64,000 nucleotides of DNA from a bacterium 1XD21-70 (GCA_003669055.1 RAYB01000013.1:1-64000), one strand, 5' to 3'. Positions 8,236 to 17,766 are shown, numbered from the stretch's first letter. Made by a program: numbers and translations. Notes: a model not told the origin generated them from the sequence alone.

Positions 8236-9135
8236 TCACTGCCCGGGATGGTAGTACCGTTCATCCCCGTCCCGCAGAATCGCCGTCCCAATGCCCTTGT
8301 TGGTAAAAATCTCCAGCAGCAGGCAATGGGAAATCCGCCCGTCCAGGATATGGACCCGGTTCACCCCATTCTCGATCGCATCAATACAGTTCTGCAGCTT
8401 GGGCAGCATCCCGCCGCCCAGGCTCCCGCTATCCACAAACACCTGCGCTTCATCCACAGTAATCTCCGAAATCAGGGAACTTTTATCCCCAAAGTCACGG
8501 TAAACCCCTTCCACATCCGTCAAAAACGCCAGTTTTTCCGCCTTCACCGCCCGCGCAATCGCACAGGCAGCATCATCTGCATTGATATTATAACTCGAGA
8601 AGCCCTCATCAAAGCCGATCGGGCAGATAATCGGCAAAAAGTCCTTCTCCAAAAGATCATAAATGACCTTAGGGTTCACCTCCGTGATCTCACCTACAAA
8701 ACCGATATCCTCTCCGCCTGAATATTTCTTCCTGCACTTTAACATCATGCCGTCCTTGCCGCTGATCCCCACTGCCTTGACCCCCAGTTCATTGACCAGC
8801 TGCACCAGGCTTTTGTTCACCTTGTTGAGCACCATCTCGGCAATCTCCATCGTCGGCTCATCCGTCACCCGCAGCCCATTCACAAAATGCGGCTCCATGC
8901 CTACCTTATTCACCCACTTACTGATCTCCTTGCCGCCGCCATGGACGATGATCGGCTTAAAGCCCACCAGCTTCAAAAGCACCACATCCTGGATCACATG
9001 GTGCTTCAATTCCTCATCCACCATCGCACTGCCGCCATACTTCACCACGATAATCTTCCGGTTAAACCGCTGAATATAAGGAAGCGCCTCTATCAGCACC
9101 TCCGCCTTCTGCATAATACTCTGATCCATTTCCAT
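8236..9135 (-). CDS. argB: acetylglutamate kinase
   Basis: A 299-residue amino-acid kinase that phosphorylates N-acetylglutamate with ATP, usually the arginine-inhibited step. Typical segments are VVKYGGSAM (ATP phosphate contact), [12 protein letters not shown] (substrate loop), [18 protein letters not shown] and the lysine-containing [14 protein letters not shown] chose the ATG at 9135 because GATGAGGAGG lies 6 bases upstream. An in-frame ATG at 9153 would place that ribosome binding site inside the gene. It lies between argJ (66-base gap) and argD. Confidence 0.95.
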   Translation of the reverse strand: MEMDQSIMQKAEVLIEALPYIQRFNRKIIVVKYGGSAMVDEELKHHVIQDVVLLKLVGFKPIIVHGGGKEISKWVNKVGMEPHFVNGLRVTDEPTMEIAEMVLNKVNKSLVQLVNELGVKAVGISGKDGMMLKCRKKYSGGEDIGFVGEITEVNPKVIYDLLEKDFLPIICPIGFDEGFSSYNINADDAACAIARAVKAEKLAFLTDVEGVYRDFGDKSSLISEITVDEAQVFVDSGSLGGGMLPKLQNCIDAIENGVNRVHILDGRISHCLLLEIFTNKGIGTAILRDGDERYYHPGQ

Positions 9136-9201
9136 AATAATCCTCCTCATCATCCGTTCTGCCCGCCATCAGCCCCAGGCAGGGGATCGGCACCCCCGCC
9201 T

Positions 9202-10425
9202 CTACGACCGGTAATCCGCATTAATCTTCACATAATCAAAAGTCAGGTCACACCCCCAAGCCGTGGCTGTGGCATCCCCCATCTTCACATCTGCAACCGC
9301 CGTTACCTCCGGCTCTGACAGGATCCTCGTCGCTTCCTCCTCACTGTAAGGGAGCGCCACCCCGTTCTCGATGATCTGCAGCCTGCCTGCCGCGCTTTCA
9401 AAGAACAGATCCACCCGTTCCGGGTCAAACTGCGCCCCCGAATACCCCATGGCACAGAGGATCCTCCCCCAGTTGGCATCATGCCCGAAAACCGCCGCCT
9501 TCGTGAGGTTGGAGGTGATGACTGACTTTGCGAGAGTCACTGCCTGCCCCTTGCTCTCTGCTCCCACCACTTTCACCTCAAACAATGCCGTGCAGCCTTC
9601 GCCATCCCCTGCCATCTTCTTCGCCAATGTCTCATTCACCGCATTCAGCGCCTGGCAAAAGGTCTTATAATCCTCATCTTTTGTTGTAATCTCCGGGTTT
9701 CCTGCCATGCCATTGGCCAGCAGCAGCACCGTATCATTGGTCGAGGTATCCCCATCGACCGAAATCATATTGTAGGTATCCTTAATGTCCCCGCTCAGGG
9801 CTTCCTGCAAAAGTTCCTTTGAGATCGCCAGGTCTGTGGTCACAAACGACAGCATCGTGCACATATTCGGGTGGATCATCCCTGAACCCTTGCACATGCC
9901 GCCCACCGTAACTGTCTTCCCTCCGACTTCGATCTGCACGGCGGCCTCTTTCTTTTTCGTGTCCGTGGTCATGATTGCCTGTGCTGCTGCCGTGCCGCTC
10001 TCTGGCCCGCCGTCCAGCTGCAAAGCCATCCTCTCCACCCCTGCCTTGATCCGTTCTATGGGCAGCTGCATCCCGATCACCCCTGTAGAGGCTACCAGGA
10101 CTGCCTCCTCCGGCACTTTTAGCGCCGCTGACGCTGCCTGCGCCGTCTCCTTGCAGTATCCGTACCCCTCTGCCCCTGTACAGGCATTGGCAATCCCTGC
10201 ATTGACCACCACCGCCTGGGCAAACGGCGACTCCTTCACAACCATCTGATCCCACTTTACCGGCGCCGCCTTCACCACATTTGTCGTAAAAGCCCCTGCT
10301 GCCCGGCATGGCTTTTCGCTGAAAATCAGCGCCATGTCCTGCCGCCCTTGGTATTTGATCCCCGCAGCCGCTGAGGCTGCACAAAATCCCTTTGCCGCGG
10401 TCACACCGCCCTCAATCCTTTTCAT
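9202..10425 (-). CDS. argJ: bifunctional ornithine acetyltransferase / N-acetylglutamate synthase
   Basis: A 407-residue ArgJ. The protein cleaves itself before a conserved Thr, which then acts as nucleophile. Here the site is in KGSGMIHPNMCTMLSF, with Cys at the position just before Thr where Ala is more usual. ArgJ moves the acetyl group from N-acetylornithine back to glutamate, so arginine is made by the cyclic route, and bifunctional members also use acetyl-CoA. The C-terminal half has GHDANWGRILCAMGYSG. Neighbours are the GNAT gene (61 bases upstream) and argB. Confidence 0.94.
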   Translation of the reverse strand: MKRIEGGVTAAKGFCAASAAAGIKYQGRQDMALIFSEKPCRAAGAFTTNVVKAAPVKWDQMVVKESPFAQAVVVNAGIANACTGAEGYGYCKETAQAASAALKVPEEAVLVASTGVIGMQLPIERIKAGVERMALQLDGGPESGTAAAQAIMTTDTKKKEAAVQIEVGGKTVTVGGMCKGSGMIHPNMCTMLSFVTTDLAISKELLQEALSGDIKDTYNMISVDGDTSTNDTVLLLANGMAGNPEITTKDEDYKTFCQALNAVNETLAKKMAGDGEGCTALFEVKVVGAESKGQAVTLAKSVITSNLTKAAVFGHDANWGRILCAMGYSGAQFDPERVDLFFESAAGRLQIIENGVALPYSEEEATRILSEPEVTAVADVKMGDATATAWGCDLTFDYVKINADYRS

Positions 10426-10486
10426 GTCTCTCTCCTTTTATTCTTTATCCCCTCGCCCCGAAGAGGGTTTCCCGCCCCGTATGCAC

Positions 10487-10951
10487 TTATTTCACAAAGT
10501 CTGTCACATTCGCCTCGTTCAGCGTATAATCATAATAATTGATATCTTCCCGCTTCGTCCAGCCTACTCCCTGCCAGAACGCATTGCCTACCTCATTGCT
10601 CTTGAACGCGATCAGGCTTACTTTACTGATCCCTTCCTTCATCAATGCACGCATGCAGTACTGTGCCATCCGGTGCCCCACGCCATGCTTACGGTAATCC
10701 TTTGCCACACATACATGGTAAAAGCAGCCCCGCCGCCCATCATGCCCGCAGAGGATCGCCCCCACAATCCGCCCGTTCTGCTCCGCCACCACGCTGGTCG
10801 TGGGATTGCGTTTCAGGAAACGTTCCACGCCCTCCCGCGAATCGTCAATTGACCGGATTCCAAATCCCTGGATCCTTGTCCACAGTGCATATACTTTATC
10901 ATAATCATCCATTGCCATCTCACGGATGATAATGCTCATAGTCCCGCCCAT
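10487..10951 (-). CDS. GNAT-family N-acetyltransferase in the arg operon
   Basis: A single-domain GNAT of about 150 residues with the acetyl-CoA binding signature VAKDYRKHGVGHRMAQYCM and a beta-strand/helix order typical of the fold. It lies between argC and argJ with short gaps, so it is co-transcribed with arginine genes. An N-acetylglutamate synthase role is possible but cannot be shown from sequence. It is unlike the long ArgA with a kinase domain. Two starts are possible, at 10951 and 10939. Neither has a strong ribosome binding site. Confidence 0.8.
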   Translation of the reverse strand: MGGTMSIIIREMAMDDYDKVYALWTRIQGFGIRSIDDSREGVERFLKRNPTTSVVAEQNGRIVGAILCGHDGRRGCFYHVCVAKDYRKHGVGHRMAQYCMRALMKEGISKVSLIAFKSNEVGNAFWQGVGWTKREDINYYDYTLNEANVTDFVK

Positions 10952-10976
10952 TGTTCAGTCTGCCCCTTCTTCCCCG

Positions 10977-12020
10977 TCACGGGAACACTGCAATCTGTTT
11001 CAGGCCCGTATTCTCCAAAAGGCCGAACATCAGGTTCATGTTCTGGATCGCCTGCCCGGCTGCACCCTTTACCATATTGTCAATCGCCCCCATCATCACC
11101 AGGCGGTTGGTCCGTGTATCAACCTGAAATGCAATATCCACAAAATTGCTGCCTTCCACCCAGCGGGTCTGCGGCACCATCCCCGGGCTCATCACCCGCA
11201 CAAAATACTCCTCCCCATAATAACGGTCATAAACTTCTTTCACTTCCTCCGCCGTCACCGGCTTCGTTAAAGCTGCGTAAGCCGTCACTAAGATCCCCCG
11301 GTTCATCGGCACCAGATGCGGGGTAAAGCTGATTACCACCGGCTTTCCTGCCGCATAAGAAAGCTGCTCCTCAATCTCCGGCGTATGCCGGTGGCTGGCC
11401 ACCCCATACGGCTTCATGCTTTCATTGACCTCACAGTACAAACTCGGCACCTTGGCACTCCTGCCTGCCCCCGAGGTACCTGATTTGGCATCGATTATGA
11501 TGGTGCCCACATCAACCAGCCCCTCCTTGACCATCGGGTAAAGCGTCAGGAAGGAACAGGTCGGATAACAGCCCGGATTGGCAATCAGCCTCGCCCCTTT
11601 GATCTTCTCCCTGTTTACCTCCGGCAGCCCGTAAACCGCCTCCGCGATAAACTGCGGCGTAGGATGCCGGAGTTTATACCACTGCTGGTACACCTCCACG
11701 TCCTTGATCCTGAAATCTGCACTTAGGTCGATGATTTTCGCCTTTGATAAAATATCCTCCGTCACCTGCGACGCACAAAACCCCTGCGGCGTAGCCGTAA
11801 AAATCACATCTGCCAGTTCGGCCAGCTTTGCCATATCGTCATCCTTACAGGGCTCATCCTGCAAAATATGAGACATATTTCTATAAATGGAAGCAAAATC
11901 TTCCCCCACATAACTGCGGGAGCCATACCACACAATCTCCACATCTTCGCGCTGCAGCAAAAGCCGCACCAATTCTGCACCTGCATAACCCGTCGCTCCG
12001 ATAATTCCTGCCTTAATCAT
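10977..12020 (-). CDS. argC: N-acetyl-gamma-glutamyl-phosphate reductase
   Basis: A 347-residue NADPH-dependent reductase giving N-acetylglutamate semialdehyde. It opens with the dinucleotide-binding MIKAGIIGATGYAGAE and holds the catalytic Cys in NPGCYPTCSF. The open frame extends 60 codons further upstream, but the ATG at 12020 has an AGGAGAGGAAG site and begins at the family N-terminus, so the extension is 5' leader. First gene of the minus-strand arg operon, expressed from a promoter about 165 bases upstream. Confidence 0.95.
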   Translation of the reverse strand: MIKAGIIGATGYAGAELVRLLLQREDVEIVWYGSRSYVGEDFASIYRNMSHILQDEPCKDDDMAKLAELADVIFTATPQGFCASQVTEDILSKAKIIDLSADFRIKDVEVYQQWYKLRHPTPQFIAEAVYGLPEVNREKIKGARLIANPGCYPTCSFLTLYPMVKEGLVDVGTIIIDAKSGTSGAGRSAKVPSLYCEVNESMKPYGVASHRHTPEIEEQLSYAAGKPVVISFTPHLVPMNRGILVTAYAALTKPVTAEEVKEVYDRYYGEEYFVRVMSPGMVPQTRWVEGSNFVDIAFQVDTRTNRLVMMGAIDNMVKGAAGQAIQNMNLMFGLLENTGLKQIAVFP

Positions 12021-12185
12021 AATGTTCTTCCTCTCCTGGATCTTTTGTTTGTCCCCTGGACAGCTGATGCTATCCATTATAGTAATTTTCTTCTGATAAG
12101 AAAAGACCTTTTTCCAAAAATATTCCGTCCCCGCGCCCTCCCTTTCCCTCTGTCTCCCTATTTTTCCCTCTGTTCCGCCCAGGGC

Positions 12186-12220
12186 TTCATAATTATACAT
12201 TATATGCGCATATTATGCAA
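12186..12220 (-). promoter_or_regulatory. argC promoter with ArgR-box-like 14-mer
   Basis: On the minus strand, TTGCAT (12215-12220) is followed after 17 bases by TATAAT (12192-12197). The 14-mer TGTATAATTATGAA (12186-12199) covers the -10 region and differs at one base from the 14-mer on the argG promoter. It resembles the ARG box consensus TGAATAATTATTCA. A second TATAAT at 12076-12081 might give a shorter transcript. The argC leader would be about 165 bases. Confidence 0.6.
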
Positions 12221-12415
12221 TCACTTTTTCCGTTTTTTTCACTCCCCTTTGTTTTTTCTGCCCGCATATTTCCCCTGTCCGCTTTCTCACTCTGCTTTCA
12301 AATCCCTGTTTTCCAGATATATCTCACGCTTTTTCGCTATTTTCCACAATCTCCCCTCCATTTTCCCTCCAAATCCATCCTTTTGCACAATCTTCAAAAC
12401 ATTCTTGGTTTCCTC

Positions 12416-12450
12416 TTGCATTTTCTTCAAAATTATTGTATATTTATGAA
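12416..12450 (+). promoter_or_regulatory. argG promoter with ArgR-box-like 14-mer
   Basis: TTGCAT at 12416-12421, a 17-base spacer and TATATT at 12439-12444. TGTATATTTATGAA (12437-12450) overlaps the -10, exactly as at the argC promoter. Arginine repressor binding there would block RNA polymerase. The rest of the 12021-12562 gap is T-rich and shows no other gene. Confidence 0.6.
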
Positions 12451-12562
12451 CGTCATTTGATTTAACATCCAATTTGGAATCCGCAGCTGCCAACTATTCT
12501 ATGCTGCTGCCAAAATAATCCGGGGTACACACCAATATTAACAAAAGGAAAAGGAGACCATC

Positions 12563-13783
12563 ATGAAAGAAAAAGTTGTTCTGGCATATTCCGGCGGCCT
12601 TGACACTACCGCCATCATCCCGTGGCTCAAAGAGCATTTTGACTATGAAGTAATCTGCTGCTGCATCGACTGCGGCCAAGGAAACGAACTGGACGGCCTG
12701 GAAGAGCGCGCCAAATTATCCGGTGCCTCCAAACTATATATTGAAGACCTGGTAGACGATTTCTGCGACCATTACATCATTCCGTGTGTACAGGCAAATG
12801 CCGTATATGAAAATAAATATCTGCTGGGCACCTCCATGGCCCGTCCCGCTATTGCCAAGAGGCTGGTCGAAATCGCCCGCAAGGAAGGTGCCACTGCCAT
12901 CTGCCACGGTGCAACCGGCAAAGGCAACGACCAGATCCGTTTTGAACTTGGCATCAAAGCCCTTGCCCCGGACTTAAAGATTATTGCCCCCTGGCGCATG
13001 ACCGATGTGTGGACCATGCAGTCAAGGGAAGACGAGATCGAATACTGCCGCCAGCACGGCATTGACCTGCCATTCTCCGCCGACAGCAGCTATAGCCGCG
13101 ACCGCAACTTATGGCACATCAGCCATGAAGGCCTGGAACTGGAAGATCCGGCCAGCGAGCCGAATTATGGCCACCTGCTTGTCCTGGGCGTGACCCCGGA
13201 GAAGGCGCCGGATGAGGGCGAATATGTGACCATGGCTTTTGAAAAGGGTGTTCCTGTCAGCGTCAACGGAGAATCCATGAAAGTTTCCGACATCATCCGC
13301 AAGCTGAACGAACTGGGCGGCAAGCATGGGATCGGCATCGTCGATATCGTGGAGAACCGCGTGGTCGGCATGAAGTCCCGCGGTGTCTATGAGACCCCTG
13401 GCGGCACGATCCTCATGGAAGCCCACCAGCAGCTGGAAGAACTGGTACTAGACCGTGCCACCATGGAAGCCAAGAAAGACATGGGCAACAAGATGGCTCA
13501 GATTGTCTATGAGGGCAAATGGTTTACCCCCCTGCGGGAAGCCGTGCAGGCTTTTGTGGAATCTACCCAGCAGTATGTGACCGGCGAAGTCAAATTTAAA
13601 TTGTACAAGGGCAATATCATCAAGGCAGGAACTTCCTCCCCGTATTCCTTGTACAGCGAGTCCTTGGCTTCCTTTACGACAGGCGACCTTTATGACCACC
13701 ATGATGCGGATGGCTTTATTACTTTGTTTGGCCTGCCGCTGAAGGTGCGGGCTATGAAGATGGCCGAGGCCGGGCAGAAGTAA
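12563..13783 (+). CDS. argG: argininosuccinate synthase
   Basis: A 406-residue ATP-pyrophosphatase joining citrulline and aspartate. The N-terminal P-loop AYSGGLDTTAIIPWL is present, as are the downstream motifs ICHGATGKGNDQIRFE and DSSYSRDRNLWHIS. AAAAGGAGACC supplies the ribosome binding site. argG stands alone and diverges from argC. argF and argH are not in the window. A strong hairpin follows. Confidence 0.96.
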   Translation: MKEKVVLAYSGGLDTTAIIPWLKEHFDYEVICCCIDCGQGNELDGLEERAKLSGASKLYIEDLVDDFCDHYIIPCVQANAVYENKYLLGTSMARPAIAKRLVEIARKEGATAICHGATGKGNDQIRFELGIKALAPDLKIIAPWRMTDVWTMQSREDEIEYCRQHGIDLPFSADSSYSRDRNLWHISHEGLELEDPASEPNYGHLLVLGVTPEKAPDEGEYVTMAFEKGVPVSVNGESMKVSDIIRKLNELGGKHGIGIVDIVENRVVGMKSRGVYETPGGTILMEAHQQLEELVLDRATMEAKKDMGNKMAQIVYEGKWFTPLREAVQAFVESTQQYVTGEVKFKLYKGNIIKAGTSSPYSLYSESLASFTTGDLYDHHDADGFITLFGLPLKVRAMKMAEAGQK

Positions 13784-13833
13784 AGAAATTGGCATAAGGC
13801 CATAGAAAGTTCTGGGGTACACCAGAAAAAAGG

Positions 13834-13914
13834 GCGGGAGCGGCTCTTCTTGCGGCAACAGTGCGGGGTCTGCCTGGACTGTTGGCACGAGAAGAGCCGC
13901 TCCCGCTCCCTTTT
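13834..13914. terminator. long bidirectional terminator hairpin
   Basis: Arms 13834-13850 and 13889-13905 pair perfectly over 17 bp (GCGGGAGCGGCTCTTCT). An inner imperfect stem (CAACAG/CTGTTG) lies in the loop. TTTT follows on the plus strand and TTTTTT on the minus strand, so it can end argG and the EamA gene. Confidence 0.85.
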
Positions 13915-13954
13915 CCCCGGCTATGGTGTTTTCTGTGGCTGGGTGGAGATGGAG

Positions 13955-14884
13955 TTAGGTGCTTTTTTTGCGGTGAAGTTTTTCCACTGGGATTTGTGCT
14001 AGCAAAATCCCGATGAATACCAGGAGGCAGCCGGTTAGTTCTTTGAGGGACAGGCTTTGCCCTAGCAGAACCCAACCGGCCAGTACGGAAAATACGGATT
14101 CCAGGCTCATCAGCAGGGATGCGATGGTCGGCGTGACGTCTTTTTGGGCTACTACCTGCAGGGTGTATGCCACGCCGCAGGACATTACACCGGCATAGAG
14201 GATCGGCAGCCATGCCGCTGCCAGGGCTTCCCAGGCGGGCTTTTCAAATACCAGTGTCAGCAGGGCTGAGCATAGGCCTGCGGTAAAGAACTGTACGCAG
14301 GAAATCAGCACGCCGTCGGCCTTGGGAGAAAAGTAATCGATCACCAGGATATGCAGGGAGAACCCGATCGAGCACAGGAATACCAGGAAATCACCTTTTC
14401 CTATAGAAAAACCTTCCTTGATGCAGAGCAGGTACATCCCTGCCGCGGCGATGGCTACGCTCACCCACACGTTCAGGCCTACCTTTTTTCTCATAAAGAG
14501 CCCTAGGATCGGTACTAATATAATGTAGAGGGCAGTGATAAAACCGGCCTTCCCTACCGTGGTATAAGCAATGCCAAACTGCTGTAAGGAACTGGACAGG
14601 CAGAGAACGGTTCCGCAGCACAAGCCTCCCACGATCCCTGTCCGGCGGCGGCGTTTTTTTTCTTTTGGCGGCATTTTTTCCCCTTGCCCCTGGTTTCCCC
14701 GGCGCAGCAAAAAAATGCAGGGGATCAGTACCACGCCGCCTATCAGGAACCGGCTGGCGTTAAATGTAAATCCCCCTACATAGTTCATCCCTTCGCTCTG
14801 AGCCACAAATGCTATGCCCCAGATCAAGGCTGTCAGTACCAGCATCATGCTGCTGAGCAGTGAGCGTTTCTTCGTTTGTTCCAT
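13955..14884 (-). CDS. EamA-family (DMT superfamily) transporter
   Basis: A 309-residue membrane protein with about ten hydrophobic segments in two repeated halves, as in drug/metabolite exporters of the EamA family. The N-terminal ALIWGIAFVAQSEGMNYVG and the C-terminal SLLMSLESVFSVLAGWVLLGQ segments match the two EamA halves. A Lys/Arg-rich cytoplasmic loop follows the third span (GEKMPPKEKKRRRR). Substrate unknown. It is 78 bases downstream of apbE on the same strand. Confidence 0.88.
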   Translation of the reverse strand: MEQTKKRSLLSSMMLVLTALIWGIAFVAQSEGMNYVGGFTFNASRFLIGGVVLIPCIFLLRRGNQGQGEKMPPKEKKRRRRTGIVGGLCCGTVLCLSSSLQQFGIAYTTVGKAGFITALYIILVPILGLFMRKKVGLNVWVSVAIAAAGMYLLCIKEGFSIGKGDFLVFLCSIGFSLHILVIDYFSPKADGVLISCVQFFTAGLCSALLTLVFEKPAWEALAAAWLPILYAGVMSCGVAYTLQVVAQKDVTPTIASLLMSLESVFSVLAGWVLLGQSLSLKELTGCLLVFIGILLAQIPVEKLHRKKST

Positions 14885-14962
14885 ATCCCTATCTCCCTCC
14901 TGGCTGTCCGTCTTTTTTGCAGCTTCCCTTCTCGGGCGGCCGCATCTTTTGCCGGATCCTGC

Positions 14963-15994
14963 TTAATCCTTCACATACTTCTTAAACCCTGAACTAAATA
15001 TCTCCTGCCCGTCCGCACAGACCCAGAATGCTTCTGTGTCCTCTGACGACTCCACCAGCGCCAGGCCTTCCTCCAGCGGCATATTGAATACTGCCGTGGA
15101 AAGCGCGTCTGCCTCTGCCCCGTCCGGGCTTAAAATGCTCACGGACAAAAACTCATGCCGCGGCATCAGGGTCTCCTGGTCAATAATATGGTGGTAACGC
15201 ACCCCGTCCACCTCATAATACCTCTGGTAAGTCCCACTGGTCACCAGTGCCGAATCCTGCAGGTTTAACGCATGGAGGTACGCCATCCCCCCTGAATTGA
15301 CGGGATTCTGGATCCCTACCCGCCAAGGGCTGCCGTCCCCTTTCGTCCCAATGGCCTGCACATTCCCCCCTATGCTGACCAATGCCGACACCACCCCTGC
15401 CTCCCGCAGCTTCTCGCAGATCCTGTTGGCCGCATATCCCTTGGCCACCGCGCCCACATCCAGGCTCATCGACGAATCCTCCAGGTATACCGTGGACTTT
15501 GCATGGTCAATCCGGACTTTTTCCATGTCCATATGCCCCGCTGCCCGCTGCAGTTCCTGCATCCCCGGGACTTGTGCCCGTTTTGGATCGTTGATTCCGC
15601 GCTCCCTGTACTCATGCCAGATCGAAAGCACACTCCCCATGGCTACATTCACCCGCCCGCCGGTCTTTCCATATTCCTCCTTCGCAAATTCCAGCAGCCC
15701 TAAGATCTCCTTATCCACCTGCACGGGCGTAATCCCCGCATTGTCATTGATTGTCTTGATATTGTTTAAGCCGCTGTAATTCTGGTAAATATCAAACATC
15801 TGATGGTATGCCTCCAGCTCAGATGCAAAGATTTCCTCATATTCGCCAAACTGCCCCTCATCTTCTGCGTAGACCGTTAAGCTGGTAAAAGTGTCAAAAT
15901 AATCAAAATACTGGGTATCAAACTTCATCTGTTCCGACCGCGCACATCCGCACAAAAGCATAGCGGCAATCACCAAAACAGCCAATTTCCTCAT
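14963..15994 (-). CDS. apbE: FAD:protein FMN transferase (lipoprotein)
   Basis: A 343-residue ApbE. It attaches FMN covalently to Thr/Ser of target flavoproteins outside the membrane. The N-terminus is a lipoprotein signal with lipobox LLCGC (Cys17). Family motifs are LDVGAVAKGYAANRI, VSIGGNVQAIG, the substrate loop SGTYQRYYEVDG...HHIIDQ and the metal-binding DALSTAVFN. No target flavoprotein (Rnf/Nqr, FMN_bind) is in the window, so the substrate is elsewhere. It sits downstream of galT across a long hairpin. Confidence 0.93.
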   Translation of the reverse strand: MRKLAVLVIAAMLLCGCARSEQMKFDTQYFDYFDTFTSLTVYAEDEGQFGEYEEIFASELEAYHQMFDIYQNYSGLNNIKTINDNAGITPVQVDKEILGLLEFAKEEYGKTGGRVNVAMGSVLSIWHEYRERGINDPKRAQVPGMQELQRAAGHMDMEKVRIDHAKSTVYLEDSSMSLDVGAVAKGYAANRICEKLREAGVVSALVSIGGNVQAIGTKGDGSPWRVGIQNPVNSGGMAYLHALNLQDSALVTSGTYQRYYEVDGVRYHHIIDQETLMPRHEFLSVSILSPDGAEADALSTAVFNMPLEEGLALVESSEDTEAFWVCADGQEIFSSGFKKYVKD

Positions 15995-16131
15995 AGATCA
16001 ATCCTTTCACGCCTCACCACAAGCCCCAAAACACCCACTATCATACCATAAAAAGCCCCTTATGCAAAGCACTACTTCCTATATTCCTATTCAAGGGGGA
16101 CATAGGCCTTTACAGCAGCCCAGGCCAAAGC

Positions 16132-16185
16132 TAAGCCCACAAGAGGCACAGAGCCTGGCCAGACCCTGTGCCTCTTGTGGGCTTA
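16132..16185. repeat. 20-bp perfect inverted repeat between galT and apbE
   Basis: Arms 16132-16151 and 16166-16185 (TAAGCCCACAAGAGGCACAG and its complement) are perfectly complementary around a 14-base loop. ATAGGCCTT near 16102 and AAGGCCTAT near 16245 form a further outer pair. There is no T run on the minus side, so it is not a classical terminator. It may be a processing or RNA-stability hairpin, or a mobile foldback. The rest of the 15995-16257 gap holds no gene I can support. Confidence 0.75.
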
Positions 16186-16257
16186 CCCCTGCCCTGTCCT
16201 GCCTGCTAAGGGGCTTACCCCTGGCAGCTTCCCCCTCGGCGGACAAGGCCTATCCAA

Positions 16258-17766
16258 TCACGCCTCCGAAAAACCGGCGCTCTCCAAAAACCGAGCAAAT
16301 GCCTTCCGTCCCTTTGGCGTACATTTATAAACTCCTGCATCCTCCAGCACACGGGCGAACACTTTCCCGACCTCATCCTGAAGGATCTTCCCGATATTGT
16401 CCTTTGTAACCTTTTCATATGCCGGCAGGAACTCGTCCACCCAGTCACCGTGCTTTTCCAGGATCTCGTTGCTGCGGACATCCTTGCCTTCCACGATATA
16501 CTCGCCCAGCAGCGCCAGTTCGTCCTTCAGCCTTGACGGCAGCACGGCCAACCCCATCACCTCAATCAGGCCGATATTCTCCTTTTTAATATGGTGCAGT
16601 TCCTGGTGCGGATGGTACACTCCCAGCGGGAATTCTTCTGTAGTGATATTGTTTCTCAATACCAGGTCCAGTTCATACATATCCCCGTTCTTGCGTGCAA
16701 TCGGCGTAATAGTGTTATGGGGCTCCCCATCCGTCTCGGCAAACACAAATGCCTCTTCGTCCGTGTATCCTCTCCATGCACCCAGCACCTTATCGCCCAA
16801 GTCAATCAGGCGCTCCGGTTCCTTCCCGCGCAGGCGCAGCACCGACATCGGCCAGTACACAATCCCTGCCTCCACATCCTCATAACCAGGCATAACAAAG
16901 TGCTTCTCTATCCCTGCCTTCGCCATGGCAAAGGTATAATGGCCTCCCTGGAAATGGTCATGGCTCAAAATCGACCCGCCCACAATCGGAAGGTCGGCAT
17001 TTGACCCCAGGAAATAGTGGGGGAACTGTTTCACAAAATCAAACAGCTTCACAAACGCTGCTTTCTCGATCTTCATCGGGGTATGCTGCCCGTTAAACAC
17101 GATACAGTGCTCATTATAATATACATAAGGTGAGTACTGGAACCCCCACTGGCTGTCATTGATCGTGACCCGGATCACCCTGTGGTTGTTTCTGGCAGGA
17201 TGGTTCAGGCGCCCTGCATAGCCCTCATTCTCCATGCACAAAAGGCACTTGGGATAGCCGCCCTGCTTGGCAAGCTTCGCCGCTGCAATCGCCTTCGGAT
17301 CCTTCTCTGGCTTTGAGAGGTTGATGGTGATGTCCAAATCCCCGTAGGGGGTCTTCGCCACCCATTTCTGGTCTTTGCACACACGGTACCTGCGGATATA
17401 ATCCGAATCTTGGCTCAGCTTATAGAAATAATCGGTGGCTGCCCGCGCCCCTTCCTTTTCATAGATCGCATGGAACCGGGCCGATACCTCCGAAGGCCGC
17501 GGCATCAGGCAATCCATCAGCTTTGTGTCAAACAGGTCCCGGTACCCGATGCTGTCCTCGGTGATCTTCTTCTCGCAGGCATAGTCCAGAAGTTCTTTCA
17601 GTGTCTCTTCCAGGTCCACATCCGCATATTCTTGTTCCGGCTCCTCATACTCGTCCATATGTAACGCCTCCAGGATCCGGTTTGCCACATAGATCCGGTC
17701 TGCCTCTTCACACAGCCCGGTCTCCACCCCATACTGTACCAGCTTTTTAATCCCGTCGTATACCAT
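16258..17766 (-). CDS. galT: UDP-glucose--hexose-1-phosphate uridylyltransferase, class II
   Basis: A 502-residue GalT of the Gram-positive class II, which swaps UMP between UDP-glucose and galactose-1-phosphate in the Leloir pathway. The active-site region reads GGSILSHDHFQGGHYTFAM, and the metal-site segment is CLLCMENEGYAGRLNHPARNN. Length is typical for class II (about 490-510). GGGAGGGAG precedes the ATG at 17766. No galK or galE is nearby. The gap 17767-17867 has only a weak promoter-like TATACT. Confidence 0.95.
   Translation of the reverse strand: MVYDGIKKLVQYGVETGLCEEADRIYVANRILEALHMDEYEEPEQEYADVDLEETLKELLDYACEKKITEDSIGYRDLFDTKLMDCLMPRPSEVSARFHAIYEKEGARAATDYFYKLSQDSDYIRRYRVCKDQKWVAKTPYGDLDITINLSKPEKDPKAIAAAKLAKQGGYPKCLLCMENEGYAGRLNHPARNNHRVIRVTINDSQWGFQYSPYVYYNEHCIVFNGQHTPMKIEKAAFVKLFDFVKQFPHYFLGSNADLPIVGGSILSHDHFQGGHYTFAMAKAGIEKHFVMPGYEDVEAGIVYWPMSVLRLRGKEPERLIDLGDKVLGAWRGYTDEEAFVFAETDGEPHNTITPIARKNGDMYELDLVLRNNITTEEFPLGVYHPHQELHHIKKENIGLIEVMGLAVLPSRLKDELALLGEYIVEGKDVRSNEILEKHGDWVDEFLPAYEKVTKDNIGKILQDEVGKVFARVLEDAGVYKCTPKGRKAFARFLESAGFSEA

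Noticed and set aside
12021-12200. 60-codon upstream extension of argC
   Set aside because: The extension covers the leader and part of the promoter; the dinucleotide-binding N-terminus starts at 12020 with its own ribosome binding site.
12451-12562. T-box or riboswitch in the argG leader
   Set aside because: No T-box sequence, specifier stem or terminator is visible in the 112-base leader.
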